64,000 nucleotides of DNA, from contig JAHGAU010000009.1 in NCBI GenBank assembly GCA_019925105.1, forward strand, positions 124,001-188,000. The letters run 5' to 3'. The notes below the pieces were generated by a model that was given only the letters and a program-made list of their open reading frames with translations, made no database searches and was not told where the DNA came from. The stretch's first letter is position 1. Each line of letters opens with the position of its first letter. This document shows, piece by piece, positions 23,501 through 35,847 of the stretch. A program made the translations under genes and the position numbers. Origin of the DNA: Niebla homalea (taxonomy: Eukaryota; Ascomycota; Lecanoromycetes; Lecanorales; Ramalinaceae).

Positions 23501-25359
23501 TTATGTTGCCGGCTTCGGACTCTCTTCTTTACTCTGAGTAGCCGAGCTTCTCGATCCCCAGAAGGGTAAATAGCTGATAGCACTCTGCTTCATGCCCTGC
23601 ATCGCCTCATCCGTCATCTTCTTCTCCTCGTCCGCCATCTCCTTCAACCACTTTTCCCCATTCGTTCTGATCTCCCGCTCCAGCAACTCATACTGCTTCT
23701 GCCCGCGCTCCCGAATGAAGTCCCCATACGTCTTCGCTTCATCCGCGCTGTCTGCGTAACTCGGCATCTCCGTACCATCAGGACCGATCAACTTCTGCCC
23801 GCCTCCAGTAAAGGAGGAGAACATGCCCATCGATCGCTTCGGTTTCTTGCCCTTCTCTTCCGCCACTTGTTTCTGGAGTTTCGAGCGCGCGATGCCTTCG
23901 CGGCGGGCGAATTCGGTGGGTATGTCTTTGCCCTCGAAAGACTTGAGCACGGTCCGAAGGTCGTCAAAGTTCATGGCGCCGCAGTATTCCAGGAAAGGGA
24001 TCAGGGACACGAGACCCTTGTCGTTGGGATCGCCTTTCCACTTTGGAATGATGATGGCGTTCTCAGGTTGGAGTTTCGCGTGAGAGGCTACGGTGTCGAC
24101 CATGAGGACTTTCTTAGGGTTGCGATTCAGGTAGTCCAGATCCTAGATTACCTGGTCAGTATTGCAAGATCCATAATTGACGATGCCATGCTCACTTTGA
24201 TGTATTCGCCCTTCTGATATCTTGTGGCTTCCCTAAAGAGCGGCCACATGACTATCCGGTACGGATCAAGCTTACCGATAATGGGCTGCGCGTACATGGA
24301 CGGTGAGCTTGTCCATATCACGAGCTCATAGTATTGGCAAAGATATCTGAGAAAGTAGTCCACCCCGGGCCGTTTCGCCATTCGCCAGCCATGCTCCCTG
24401 GTCCATTCACTGTGCACCAGCAGATCCTCCAAACTTAGTATTAATGTGTATGGTTTCTCAATCGTTGCATCCATGTTGGGCAACAGCTTAGGAAACGCAG
24501 GCTCGTTGTAGTAATTCATCGTATCTCGCCACCTCGCCCGCATGCGATTATAGAAGAGACGTAAACCCCATCCCGACGGTGCATCAGGATGCTTACGCTC
24601 TTCTTCCTCACTCGCCCAATTTCTCCCGTAGTACACGGCGAAACCTAGGAAGTTGAGGAGAAGGAGACTGTAGAGAATCCTTCCGAACATCGCCCTCCGG
24701 CGCTCGATGGAAGATATGTATTCGGTCTTGATGTGGGATTCTCTGCCCCCTCCCCGGCCGCCGGAATCTGGGTCTTCTGTGATATTGAGGTCTTGAGGGT
24801 TGGCTTTTCCATGTTGTGATGATGAAGCGAGCTCTGCATCTATGGTAGAAGGAATGCCTTTCATGAGATCCGGTAAGGGTTTTTGGGGGGCTTGATCCTG
24901 GGTTTGCGCATCGGCAGGATTTATGGCGGAAGATGGGGAGGACTGAGTAGCGGTAGCGCTGTCTGACGGCGCAAAGGTCTGCGTATTATCTGGTAAAGGA
25001 GAATATCTGGGAAGATGTGACGGCGCTTGTTGGGAAGCTTGCTGTTGAGCTTCAAGCTGCTCTATCTGTGCATCTAGAGCCTTGAGCTCTTCATGAATTC
25101 CGCCTGCAGGGGAGGTGCCGGTGGATCCTCTCACTGCCGAGGACTCTGTTGCGTTGGTCAAAAAGTCCGAGGGTCTTTGTGCATTTGGTCCATGGCGATT
25201 GCTGGTGGCTTGCTTTTTTGGCGGACTGTACTCGAATTGCTGGTTGGAGTTGCTGTTCCTTGACGAGTACAGCCTGATAGGATATAAGGGAAAGGCTGGG
25301 TAAAGCGCTCTCCTTGGCCGCGCTGTCTTCAGAGACTTTATAGCAGCTCTACTCAGCAT
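23501..25359 (-). CDS. TIM50: TIM50, TIM23 presequence translocase receptor
   Basis: Exons 25359-24196 and 24142-23501 (53-nt intron) give 601 residues. The N-terminus is a basic mitochondrial presequence (MLSRAAIKSLKTARPRRALY). A Gln-rich low-complexity part follows, then one inner-membrane segment near residue 225 (ILYSLLLLNFLGFAVYYG). The FCP1/CTD-phosphatase-like domain in the intermembrane space carries the TIM50 signatures LVHSEWTREHGW, AKRPGVDYFLRYL and VLMVDTVASHA. As in other TIM50 proteins, the phosphatase-type DxDx motif is replaced (LSLEDLL), so it is a receptor, not an enzyme. It passes presequence proteins from TOM to TIM23. It is divergent to the F-box-like gene at 25707, with about 350 bp between the starts. 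Confidence 0.95.
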
Positions 25360-25706
25360 TCTGACAGTCTCGATCCAACATTAGTGGTTTTGTTAGCTTC
25401 TGTGGAACATTTCAATATTGATCATAAATGATAAAATTCCCCATACATCCTAATTGGGTTTAGTGGCTGATGTCCACAATTCCCACTTTTAGTTCTAATT
25501 CGCCGCTCTCTCTCTTTTTTTTTTCTTTCTCCTTCAACCAAATGAAAGTTTTCACACCCTGCCTATGAAATTTGGCACAATGGCGCCATCACCACCGTGT
25601 CCATGGTGTTGAGCTCGGTTTGGGTAGAAGAATGCCAAAACAGTCGCGCACCCAAGAGCCCCAGCAAGGACCCCGATGAGCTGGCTGAGCCCCGTAGGCG
25701 CGATAC

Positions 25707-26510
25707 ATGTCCATCAGCATTAAGGAGCTTGTCTATATGATCATGGACACGGATGAGCCACTTGAGACCAGGAGAGGTGCCTCCCATGAAACTCTGTCGG
25801 ATCAAGAAAATGAAGAGCTGCTGGCGCAAGCTTTCCCATTCTTTGATCTGCCATTCGAACTCCGAGCCACCATATTGGGTCTACTCCTCAACTTGGGCCG
25901 AACGGTTGATCTCAACCCCATCAACTATAAGTCCCATTCAACTCGAATCAGTCTCTTCTTGACATCACGTCATATGCACGAGGAGGCGCTTAAAGTGTTT
26001 TATGGTAGTCACGTCTTCAGACTCCTTCCCAATCATGGCCGGTTTTTTGGAGACAGGATCGTGCCCTTACCTGCAAGACTACCGACCATATATCGGGCTG
26101 CGCTCACATCAGTCGAACTGCGTTTGGGCCCAGGGTGGGGTGGCATGCCTAAATCGTGGAAAATCAACAACGCATTGGGGCTCGAGGAAATGGTTAATGT
26201 AAAAAGCCTGCTGGTCTTCCTTGAGATTGACCCCTCTGACGAAGCCTTCCTTGGATTTCGGGTCGGAGACAACTATTTTTTGGGTTTCTGTCAGGATCTA
26301 CTGAAGAAGACACTCGGCCGCATTCCCAATCTATCTAGAGTTGTATTTGAGTCATATCCATCTGTGAAATGGGATGGAAATCTCATGACTTCGCTCATTG
26401 GGGAAGCCGAGCGTGCCGGTCTCGACGTTGTGAAGAAGGAAGGCGCACATCAAAGTATGTCGGCCGGTGCTTCGCAAAGGACCAACCCTGCTTCTTGTGG
26501 ACTCAGATAG
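25707..26510 (+). CDS. F-box-like / DUF7730-type protein
   Basis: A single exon of 267 residues. Near residue 45 is FFDLPFELRATILGLLL, followed by ISLFLTSRHMHEEALKVFYG and SHVFRLLP. This pattern is characteristic of the many ascomycete F-box-like proteins in which the motif 'LP.ELR..Iy' precedes 'N..f.'. No Skp1-binding evidence beyond this pattern is visible, and no substrate domain is recognised. The start is the first ATG; internal ATGs at residues 11 and 13 are also possible. Its 3' end faces the 3' end of RPN11 with only 58 bp between stop codons, so the transcripts may overlap. Confidence 0.7.
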   Translation: MSISIKELVYMIMDTDEPLETRRGASHETLSDQENEELLAQAFPFFDLPFELRATILGLLLNLGRTVDLNPINYKSHSTRISLFLTSRHMHEEALKVFYGSHVFRLLPNHGRFFGDRIVPLPARLPTIYRAALTSVELRLGPGWGGMPKSWKINNALGLEEMVNVKSLLVFLEIDPSDEAFLGFRVGDNYFLGFCQDLLKKTLGRIPNLSRVVFESYPSVKWDGNLMTSLIGEAERAGLDVVKKEGAHQSMSAGASQRTNPASCGLR

Positions 26511-26568
26511 ATTAAATGAAACGCCTTCGCTATGCGATCGTACTGTCTATGAAACGTCTTATGCTGCA

Positions 26569-27826
26569 TCAGAGCTCTTCATCTACCTCCATGTTTCCAT
26601 TCGCTTGACCATTGGTACTTCCGTTTTGATGGCCGTTTGGCAGGCCATTTTCATTGCTTTTTGACATTGAAGCCTCTTTGTCGATCATCTGCCGTGATAC
26701 CGAAACGATGTTGTCCTCAATAAGTTGCTGTCCGACATCTTCCAAGTCTATACCTCCATACGTCAGTCACAAAACGGACGAGTTGTATCGCAAGAAACGA
26801 CTTACGTTTCTTGGGATCTAGCTTCCCAACATATCTTGTCTTCAATTGATCCTTGGTCAATTCTGTCTCCTCCTTCACCCGCTTCTCATACCCTTCCGCC
26901 AGACCCACCAGCCTCTTCAATCGATCCTCATTATGCTTCCCCTCCTCCTTGAAATCACTCATCTGCAACGCCTCCGTCCAGACATGCTTATGCAGATTCA
27001 TCAACATATTTTCCTCCAGCCCCGTCTTGCGGTAGTTGATCCCAATACTGTAATAATGCCGATTCAATCCATGAATCAGCGCCTGAATACTCGGCTTGTT
27101 CAGATGCCCCAGATTACTCGTCGTCTGCCTCGGCTCTTGGCCCAGCATCAAGGTCTGCGGGTTGATCAACCGAAACGCATCAATCACCACTTTCCCCTTG
27201 ACACTCTGTATGGGATCCACCACCACAGCCACGGCGCGGGCTGTCAAGCTCTCGAATGATTGCTGCGTACTAATATCCACGCTACTCAACCAGCACCCGA
27301 AACCGGGATGGCTGTGGTACCACCCAACCACGGTCTCGTGCCTCCCCGTCTGCTTCAACATATCCATCATTTTGGTCTGAAAGACCGGGTCGACGGCCTC
27401 GACACTGACGCCTGTGCCAGATTGCGGCATGGCAAAGACATCAACGACTTTGACGGTATAGTCGTCCACGAACTCGCCGAGCATGAGCCCCATGACTTCC
27501 ATGGGCACGCCCGCACGGCCGTGACGGAGCATCTTGAGGAGGGCGAGGGAGGAGATGTAGACGGTTTCGGAGTTGTCGACGAGGTTGGTGTCCTGTTTGG
27601 TGTTGAGGATGTTAGCCATGTATCGGGCCATCTCGGCGTCGTACTCTGCCCAGATCAAGTCCAACTCGGCGTCGTAACGAGCTATCTCCTCGCGATCCAT
27701 GTTGGCCGATGGGGGATGTGTGAATGGATGCTTGAAGTCGTACAATGGAGGGGGAATAGGACTTACACCACCGGGAGCAGCAGCTTCGCCTCGTGCGCCT
27801 CCCATGAGGGAAGCTAATCGATTCAT
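26569..27826 (-). CDS. RPN11: 26S proteasome regulatory subunit RPN11, JAMM deubiquitinase
   Basis: Exons 27826-27767, 27592-26806 and 26747-26569 give 341 residues. It removes ubiquitin chains from substrates at the proteasome lid. The JAMM motif is intact: the upstream glutamate in [10 protein letters not shown], then [17 protein letters not shown] with HxH and the zinc-binding Asp. The C-terminus after splicing reads [20 protein letters not shown], as in orthologs, and then adds an Asn/Gly-rich tail ending EVDEEL. Intron 1 (27593-27766, 174 nt) is a multiple of three and has no stop, so retaining it would insert 58 residues after [10 protein letters not shown]. Skipping it gives the usual short N-terminus leading to [12 protein letters not shown]. 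It is divergent to RPD3. Confidence 0.95.
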
Positions 27827-28298
27827 GTTGGAAGGAGCGAGAGGGGAAAAGATGAGGGAAGAACGGTGGGCGCTTAGAAGGAGAGCAGAAGAAGGAGCTC
27901 AGCTAGGTGAAAAGACAGCAATATGAAGGAATTGCTGCTTTGTGTGGTATGAAGATTGACATTTAGAAGGACGCGGGATCCGGAATACTTTGCGGCCTTG
28001 GAGTATGACATTTTATGATTTTGGAGCTTCAGTGACGCTAGACCCAAAATAGACAAATCAGGTTAATCTCGCAGGGAATCTCGTCCATCTGCGGGTTGAG
28101 GATTCTCTGCCCTGTGACGCGGGGGTCGCTCACTTGGATTCCTCCCTCGGATTCCTCCCTCATCCTTTGCTGTTCTATATAGTTGAATGCTATCGCCATG
28201 ATGCGCAACTGCCAGAAGCTCCCCGACCACATCTCCCCCTCCTGATCCTTACCTTATTGCATCCTCATCAAGCTTCCAGCAGGCACTTCCCGCCCACC
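27827..28298. promoter_or_regulatory. bidirectional promoter between RPN11 and RPD3
   Basis: A 472-bp region between two divergent housekeeping starts. It holds a 13-bp tandem duplication (ggattcctccctc twice, near 28136-28162). I see no obvious TATA box and no copy of the yeast proteasome element GGTGGCAAA. Confidence 0.5.
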
Positions 28299-30451
28299 AT
28301 GGGCTCTCAAATCGCTCCCTTTGACCCTCAAGCCCCCATCAACCCGGACAAGAAATGCGTCGCTTACTTCTACGACAGCGATGTGGGCAACTACGCCTAT
28401 GTCGCTGGACATCCCATGAAACCGCACCGAATACGAATGGCTCACAGCCTCATCATGAACTACGAATTATACAAGAAGCTCGAGATCTATGTATGCCTCC
28501 ATCGAAATTTCCCTTCCATTCGGCGCCAGCTTGGCCGGAGCTTGGCCTGTGGGAAAAAGAATCTCTCTACATCCGCGATGCTGACAACAAGCAGCGAGCC
28601 AAACCAGCGACCAACTTCGAGATGACACAATTTCATACCGACGAATACGTTGATTTCCTAAGAAAAGTCACACCAGATAACATGGATCAATATCAGAAGG
28701 AACAAGGCCGTTTCAATGTTGGAGACGATTGTCCAGTGTTTGACGGTCTATTCGAGTTTTGCGGTATCAGCGCAGGTGGTAGTATGGAGGGTGCCGCTCG
28801 ACTGAATAGAGGCAAATGTGATGTGGCAGTAAATTGGGCAGGGGGTCTGCATCACGCGAAGAAAAGTGAAGCCAGCGGCTTTTGCTACATAAACGGTACC
28901 TCACCTCCCGCGCTTCCCTCTACCTCCTTCCATTTCTCCCTCCATGGATCTCTGCTAACAAAATGACCCCCAGACATTGTCCTTGGCATCCTTGAACTCC
29001 TCCGATACAACCCCCGCGTCCTCTACATTGACATTGACGTCCACCACGGCGACGGTGTCGAAGAAGCCTTCTATACTACCGACCGCGTTATGACCGTCTC
29101 CTTCCACAAGTACGGCGAGTACTTCCCCGGCACAGGTGAACTCCGTGACGTCGGCGTCGGCGCAGGCAAGAACTACGCCGTCAATTTCCCATTAAGAGAT
29201 GGCATCGACGATAAGTCCTACAAAGACATTTTCGAGCCCGTCATCAAATCCGTCATGGAATACTACCGCCCGCAATCCATTGTTCTTCAGTGCGGCGGGG
29301 ACTCGCTGTCGGGAGATAGGCTAGGCTGCTTCAATTTAAGTATGCAAGGTCACGCCAACTGCGTCAATTTTGTCAAGTCCTTCAACCTCCCCGTGCTCGT
29401 CCTGGGTGGCGGCGGGTACACCATGCGCAACGTCTCTCGCACCTGGGCCTACGAGACCGGTCTCCTGGTCGGCCAGAAGATGGGCCCAGAACTCCCCTTC
29501 AACGATTATTACGAATACTACGCCCCGGACTACGAGCTCGAAGTCCGGCCCTCCAACATGGACAACGCCAATAGCGCCGAGTACCTGGAGAAAATAAAAT
29601 TGCAAGTCATTGAGAATCTCCGACAGACAACTTTTGCGCCCTCGGTACAGATGACGGATGTGCCGCGGGATCCGGAAGGCATGAACGATGAGGCTGATGC
29701 GGAAATGGATGATTTGGATGAGGATGAGAATCCAGATGCGAGGTTCACAAAACGGAGGTGGGATAAGTATGTTGAGAAAGAGGGCGAGTTGAGCGAGAGT
29801 GAAGATGAAGAAGAGAATGAAGCCAACGGTGTAAGGAAGCAAGTCAATGGGGGCAATGGGAAGAGGAGAAGGAATATCATGGACTACCAAAATCCGCTTG
29901 CTGTGCCCGATGATGGTCTGGGCGGAGGGTCAGGAGGAGTCGCGGGGTTAAGAGGAGCTGATGGCGCTGGTACTGCTGCTACCGCTGCTGGCAATGGGAG
30001 CGGTGCGCTATCCGCGCGGAGTGGGCGCAGTCAGGCATCCAGGCGGAGCGAAAACGAGACTGATGAGGAAGATGTGGGAAGAGAAGAACAGAACGGGGAT
30101 GAAGATGTCGACATGACCGGTGTTGACAGTACTGCCGCGCCCGCTGCACCAACAACAAACGGCGCGTCTATAAGAGCACAAGAAGCAACCCCCCCTGAAA
30201 GTCCCGCTCCACAGGAAGAGGACGAAGCAGGGGCGGATGAGACTGCACCAGACATACCACCACACGTCGTCGCGGAGCCAGGCCCAGACGAAGCAGAAGC
30301 AATGGACGAAGATGAGAATCTAGGAGAGAAGATCGAGGAGGATGCGAAAGAGGAAGGGCGGGTTGAACGGATGAAGGAGGACGTGACGGCAGAGAAAGCC
30401 ACTCAAGTGGTGGAGAGGAAGCAGGACGACGAGAACGAAGAAGGGACATGA
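28299..30451 (+). CDS. RPD3: class I histone deacetylase RPD3
   Basis: Exons 28299-28490, 28595-28895 and 28974-30451 give 656 residues. The catalytic domain (about residues 15-390) is complete. It has [17 protein letters not shown] with the His-His dyad, [17 protein letters not shown] with zinc ligands Asp and His, [11 protein letters not shown], and [18 protein letters not shown] with the transition-state Tyr. It removes acetyl groups from histone tails within Sin3-type corepressor complexes. [10 protein letters not shown] and [15 protein letters not shown] point to RPD3 rather than HOS2. About 260 residues of acidic, Glu/Asp- and Ala-rich tail follow, as in other filamentous fungi, where the tail is longer than in yeast. 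The start context CCACCATGG is strong. Confidence 0.95.
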
Positions 30452-31299
30452 GCGATATTCTACTTCACCGGAGTCAACGAGAAGCCCCTTGGCATAAGCG
30501 CGCTTGGCGCCATGGCAACGAGTGTGGAGCACTGGAGCTGCTCTGTACAGTAATCAGGGAGGAGAAATCAGGGCAAGTCTGACCCTGTTTGGCCATTTAG
30601 CCGGGGACGAGAGACCTTCCTCATGTGTGACTAACTATCTAGAGAATGATCTCACGAATGTACAACCATCACACCGCCTTCGGAACTCGGAAGGGGAGGT
30701 CACCGATACCATCGCATGCGCGCAAATCAGACCTTTTGCTCTCCTGGTTTCCTCCCCCCATTTGAGCCTCACGTGAAAGGGCACAGCCTTCAATTACTAA
30801 AACACCTCAATACTTTTCCCTCTCATCTCCACATTAGCTCATCAACTCTTCTCCATTGAGCTCTCGATGTTTCTGCTCGGCCCTGTGTGTCTCCTCCGGG
30901 TTACTATGCACGCCTCTCGAGGTGAGGGCGCTGCCTACTCCCCCAACGCGGCAGTGCTCCCCATCCATCCCGATCCATGTGATGCATATAAATGAACACA
31001 CGCTCACGCTCCCACTCCTGTTCCTCCCCCTACCCCCTCGCCCTCAAGACAACAACCTCCAGCATTTCTTTAACCCAAGAAAACCTTCGTTCCACAGCCT
31101 AGATAGCCGCGCCCCCCGGGCATTCCTCATACATGCAACAACAGAGCCACCCCCCAAAAAAAAAGAAAAAGAAAAAAGGAGCACTGATCCCCCATTCCCT
31201 TTTCGAACAGCATCGCCTCCACCTCCACCACCCCCCCATCAAAAAAAATTTTGTCAAAAAAAGGAGTCACGGCAAGACAAAAGATAAAAAGATAAAAGA
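30452..31299. other. intergenic, pyrimidine- then A-rich
   Basis: No gene is recognised. The last 200 bp before the next ATG alternate C-rich tracts and A-runs (aaaaaaaaagaaaaagaaa near 31150), like a promoter or 5' leader. Confidence 0.5.
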
Positions 31300-32078
31300 A
31301 TGGCAGCATCCCAGATCGACACAGTGGCCTGCCCGCCCAGCCGACGCACCTTCAACCCGGACGGCAGCCGTATCCGGGCGCCGACGGCCGCGGAGCAGGC
31401 GGCGGAGGAGGCGCGGTTCGCGGCGGGGAGGAAGAGGTGGGGGATCGGTATGTTTTTGTTTTTTTTTTTGATGTGATGATGATGTGATGGTTGTGTTGGG
31501 TAGCCTTTGGGGGGGTTTCTCTTGGTTTCTTTGGGTTGGGTGGGTTGTTGGTTTGTTGGGGATGATAGAGAGAGGGTAGAGGAAGAAGAATGGAAAGGAA
31601 TCCGTAGCAAGAAAGAGGATATGACGGTGTTGACAGAGAGAAAGAAAGAGAGTCAGGGTCGTGAAAGCAGGGGCAGGAACAGCAGACAGCTCCATACATC
31701 CGCATATGCACAAGCTAACCTTCCCCCTCCAGAGTCGGACGCAGACCCACCCCACCACCCCCCTCATCCACAAAAGACGCGCAGGCGCCTTCCATCAGCA
31801 GCGATGACGATGACGGGAATGCGGAGCAGCAGCTCCAGAAGAGGAGACTCTCGCTGGACTCGGATCGGAGCGGTGCTACCACGCTCCTGCCTGGGAAGGA
31901 GGACGGGAGGGAGCGCGGGAAGGGCGGGCTGTTGAGGAGGGTTTTTGGCGGGAAGAGGGGTGGGGAGAGGAAGGTGAAGAAGCCGGATGCGTACATCGCG
32001 GCGGCGGCGTCGTGGGATGGGAATGTTGGGGGGAAGGGGGAGGTGAGGAGGGAGAGGTTGGGGAAGAGGGGGGGATGA
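31300..32078 (+). CDS. small basic protein, unknown
   Basis: Exons 31300-31447 and 31735-32078 give 163 residues. The intron is 287 nt with a GTATGT donor, a GCTAAC branch and a CAGAG acceptor. That acceptor is the one giving the protein-like frame. The N-terminal part is Ala/Arg-rich (RIRAPTAAEQAAEEARFAAG). The middle has STKDAQAPSISSDDDDGN and RRLSLDSDRSG, a likely phosphosite region, and the end is KKPDAYIAAAASWDG with a Gly/Arg tail. The AYIAAAASW-type motif looks conserved-like, but I recognise no family. Codon use is strongly GC-biased. Exon 1 is firm; acceptor choice is less so. Confidence 0.5.
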
Positions 32079-33487
32079 TTGTGCGGACGGTAGGGGTGGT
32101 TGTTTGCGTGGTCATGATTGTATGTGTGGGTATATGTATAGTTACAAGGACATGGGTCGGATGTGTGGGTGCTTGGTCGCATTGTATGGTGCTACCCGGG
32201 TATTGCTGCGTTAGATCACTGATGACGAGCTACTGGAATTCCACTCATTGGTGTCTGACATCTGAAGGATGGTCCACCCGTGCTGCAATTAGGGTAGATT
32301 TAATCAAAGTGGCAGCTCTGACAAAGCTAGTCGAGCCGTATTACCCGACTGTGAGACGGAAGATGGCTGACTCGTAAATCGCACGTTTCGAGTCAAACCT
32401 CGAACAAGCAGCCCCCCCCCCGGGCCAGCGGTTGAGAACCACCAAAAATCACCCATCCCCGCCGGTGAATTTGTTGCGAGTTGGCCCTCACCCTAGCTTT
32501 CGAGCTCCGCTCTGCTGAAAGGCATCTCAAGACGACATACCATGAATAGTTGACAGAACGTTCTCAGCTGCACCTCGTTGTGATCGAACTTCCTCAGCCG
32601 AGGCCGTTGCGAAAGGAAAAAGAAAAGAAAAAGCTCACGCACATGGCATCCCGCCTGTGCAGACCCCCAGTTTCTGACTTTCTGTCGTATCTCGGGGAAA
32701 TAACACGATCCCTGGCTTCTGATTTGTGGAATGGAGGAACCTTGACCTGCCTTCTGCCGCCCAAGCTACTGCTTCTATTCCTTCTAGTGGTGCTTCTATC
32801 TCCGGCAAGCTAAGCCACTTTGATGGTTAGCTGTGTCGTGGTGACGCAGGAGGCTTCATAGCCGCCGCCAAGTCGGTCGGAATGGTCCTTGTTAAGGGAA
32901 AGGCATGATGGATTTCATTTATTGGCGACGCCAATGATTGAGCTCCGTGACTGGGCTTGGATCGCTTTGGGGAATGAGACTGCGTGAGATGGAGCTAGGT
33001 GGATGGATCAGAATTTGGAAAAGTGTTTGATGGAAAATGAGTGGAAGCTCCCAAGCTGGCTTTTGTGGGGAAGGTGGAGAGGAAATGGAAGATGACTGGG
33101 GCGCGATTAGCGGCTTTGTTGGTCATGGATTACTGATAGGATCCAGCCGGCTGATGATCAGGGGTCGTGGCTTCAAGGATTGATGAAGGCTTCTGGCTGG
33201 TGTGCGAGAAGCTTTTCCCTCTCTTATGGTGTACGATCCGGCAATTCCCTTCCTGGCCATTTGAGTGATAATAATAAGCTTGTGGGGAAGTTGGTGGGAG
33301 GTCTGTCATATATGCTTGTTATATCCGGCAATCCAGCCAATCTCAAACTTTTCTTTTCACTACCACCTCAGAAATCAAGCATTGATCACACATCATTCCT
33401 TTGCTGGCAAGATCTTAGCATTCAACACGAATCATCAAGACTCGGACGTGTATCATAGGAGACTGGTTTCCGGCCTTATCGTCCAAA
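32079..33487. other. intergenic, nothing recognised
   Basis: Scattered short open frames without family motifs or consistent splicing. There is a run of C residues near 32412. Confidence 0.4.
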
Positions 33488-33916
33488 ATGGGAGACTGCT
33501 GTCCGTGGGAGTCAGCCACAGCGCAACGACAATTATCAAAGAAGGATAATAGCACATTGCGCTCGCTATCACCAAATGAGCAGAGAGAAGAGCGTGACAG
33601 ACGGGAAAAGATGCAGAGGAGATGGGAGAGAAAGTGCGTGATGACCTCCGTGTCTTGTCAGAGAAAAGCATATTGATGATGACCCTCCAGAATGGCGAAG
33701 AAGGATTACGACCTTAATTTTCATCAAATCGGCGAAGAGGACTTTTATGATGACCGCGACGGTCCTTCGGCTTTCTCAGTTTTATGGGGCAGTAAGAAAA
33801 ACAAGGACGAGCAGGGTCGGGACAGGAAGAAGTCGGGCCCGTCCTCGGTCTTTGACAGACTCAGAGGGAAGAGGGATGAGAAGGGGGATCGAGGCGAGTG
33901 GAAGAAGATACTGTGA
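33488..33916 (+). CDS. small charged two-exon protein, unknown
   Basis: Exons 33488-33633 and 33691-33916 are joined in phase across a 57-nt intron (GTGCGT donor, CTCCAG acceptor) and give 123 residues. The start is MGDCCPWESATAQ. A long charged helix follows (SPNEQREERDRREKMQRRWE), then DYDLNFHQIGEEDFYDDRDG, a hydrophobic FSVLWGSKK and a basic end. The MGDCC start suggests lipidation at first sight, but Asp at 3 and Pro at 6 do not fit the N-myristoylation rule. The balanced composition and clean junction favour a real gene. No homolog is recognised. The second exon could be used alone from its own ATG. Confidence 0.45.
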
Positions 33917-35847
33917 TCTGGTCAAGGGATTGAGTCAATTGGTGATGGAAGTTTGGCCGATGAATCTGGCGTTGCATGTAATTGGGAACCGGTTCAGCTG
34001 AGTTGGCTGACAGCATTTTCGTTGTACATGAATACCCATAGAAGCTCGAGCTGTCAGGAAGTCTGTTCGACAGAAAGCCAAATCTTGAGGAGCTTGAGAA
34101 AGCGTTGGCAATCAAAGTCGGTCGCGGAGCCTGTTAATGAGCTGCATGAGATGACACTCCTCTTCCTGCCCCCCCTATCATCGAGCTGCAATGCAATCTC
34201 TTTCAGTTGGACTGGCCCCGCTGGATCTGACGTGAGAAGGTGAGATGGCAAGATGGCGTGCAGGTCTTGGTCTTGGATTGAGGCGTTGTCATCACAGCGG
34301 TTGCCCGAAATGGCAGCATCACTGATCACTCCTTCTTTCCTCTCTACAACCTTCCGCCTACCGTATACCATTCCCCATTGACGCGTACACAATCAGCCGT
34401 CGACTTGACAACGAAGCACTCTAGTCAGACTGCAACCACATGTAACACGACCGCATACCTTGATTGAGTCAGATTCGGTCTAAAGCATGCTGTCAGGCTT
34501 GGCTTGCGACGCGCTCCAAATGGCGAACTGGGCCAGTCTAGAGTTCAATCATGGATGTAAAGGGGGGGCTAATTGTTGGTCTTTTGTAGTTTCATGTACA
34601 GCTCAGCAATTCTTCAGATCGTGCTGCAGCCAGAACGATCGGCCGCCGGTACGAGTACAGAGTGACCTCCTAGCGAGCTATGGACATGCAGCCAACGTGC
34701 TTGCATCAATCAGATTGAGTCTACCCCTCGTTGGGCGACCACTTGAACAAAGAACCCGCCGGATGAGGCGATTGTTGAGCTCATCCCATGATCCCAGTCG
34801 CGCTCAGAGCCTCAGACGTGTCCCTGGTCGGGAGATCGTAACGTCGGAGACCATCAACCTAGAGAGTGGAGACAGCGATGCGCGAAACGTAATATAATGA
34901 CTGACGGAAGAATGCACGACTGACGAGACTACCTCACCAACCTGGAGAACGAGTGTGATGCATTGTCAAGTGTCCTGCGCCATGAGACTGCATAAAGCGG
35001 TGTCACTGCTCAGGCCTGTGGGAGACTTTCCTCTCCTTCCCGTCGATCGCACACACCTGCAGCGGTCGGGAAGTCAAAAAGATAGGATCGTATCATCGAT
35101 GAAACCACGCCTGTTCGTTTGGTGTGGGCGATCACTACGATCACTTGGATGCATATTCCAGTATGCTCCGCCAGCGGGCAGTATTAGCTCATTACCAACC
35201 ATTGCTGTCACAGAGAGTGGAAACCTTTCCTCCCTTACGCGATGTCAGCATGCATAAACGAGAGGACAATCGACCTATCGATGTTTTTGTCCCTACGAGT
35301 AAATTGGTCGGAGAATTTCTTTTCGCCCTGCTTGACTGGAGCCTGGAGCCAGAACCCTAGAGAGTGAAAGTTCAGGGGGGTGCTTCACTAAGACACTAAC
35401 ATCTTCGGCGTAGATCTCCCTCGTTGCCATGCCTAAAGTGGGTCCCCGTTCTAGCGACCGAGTAGCCTAAAGCTGCAATAATATGTCACTAGACGGCCCG
35501 CACAAGGAGAGAAAATACACGCGAAACGCCTAGAAGTCAAAAATCACTTCTCAACAAAGAGACTTGGTGGAAAAGGAAAAAAAGCATTATTACCTTTCAG
35601 CGGACGTGCCACTCTGACTTCATGCTACTGCAGCTCCTCGATCATCCTTCAGTGTTTCCAATCCCTGTGGCTGGCTCATTCTACTACCTTAGTGCCGCAT
35701 TGACTGATTGACGGGGCTCTACTCACCGACAGGAGCCATACTTCTCCTTTGCCACTACCGAGCTGTACCACTACCACCCATTGCTTTTTTCGTCCAAGGC
35801 CGCCATCTTTCTGATTTATTACCTTGACCCTCCCCTCTTCTTCCACG
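33917..35847. other. intergenic, nothing recognised
   Basis: Several open frames of 60-140 codons exist, but they lack motifs and conflict with each other. The last 200 bp before 35848 are pyrimidine-rich, as expected of a fungal promoter. Confidence 0.4.

Noticed and set aside
34487..34897. Open frame of 136 codons on the plus strand
   Set aside because: No motif, no splice logic, overlapping frames, and composition unlike the neighbouring genes.
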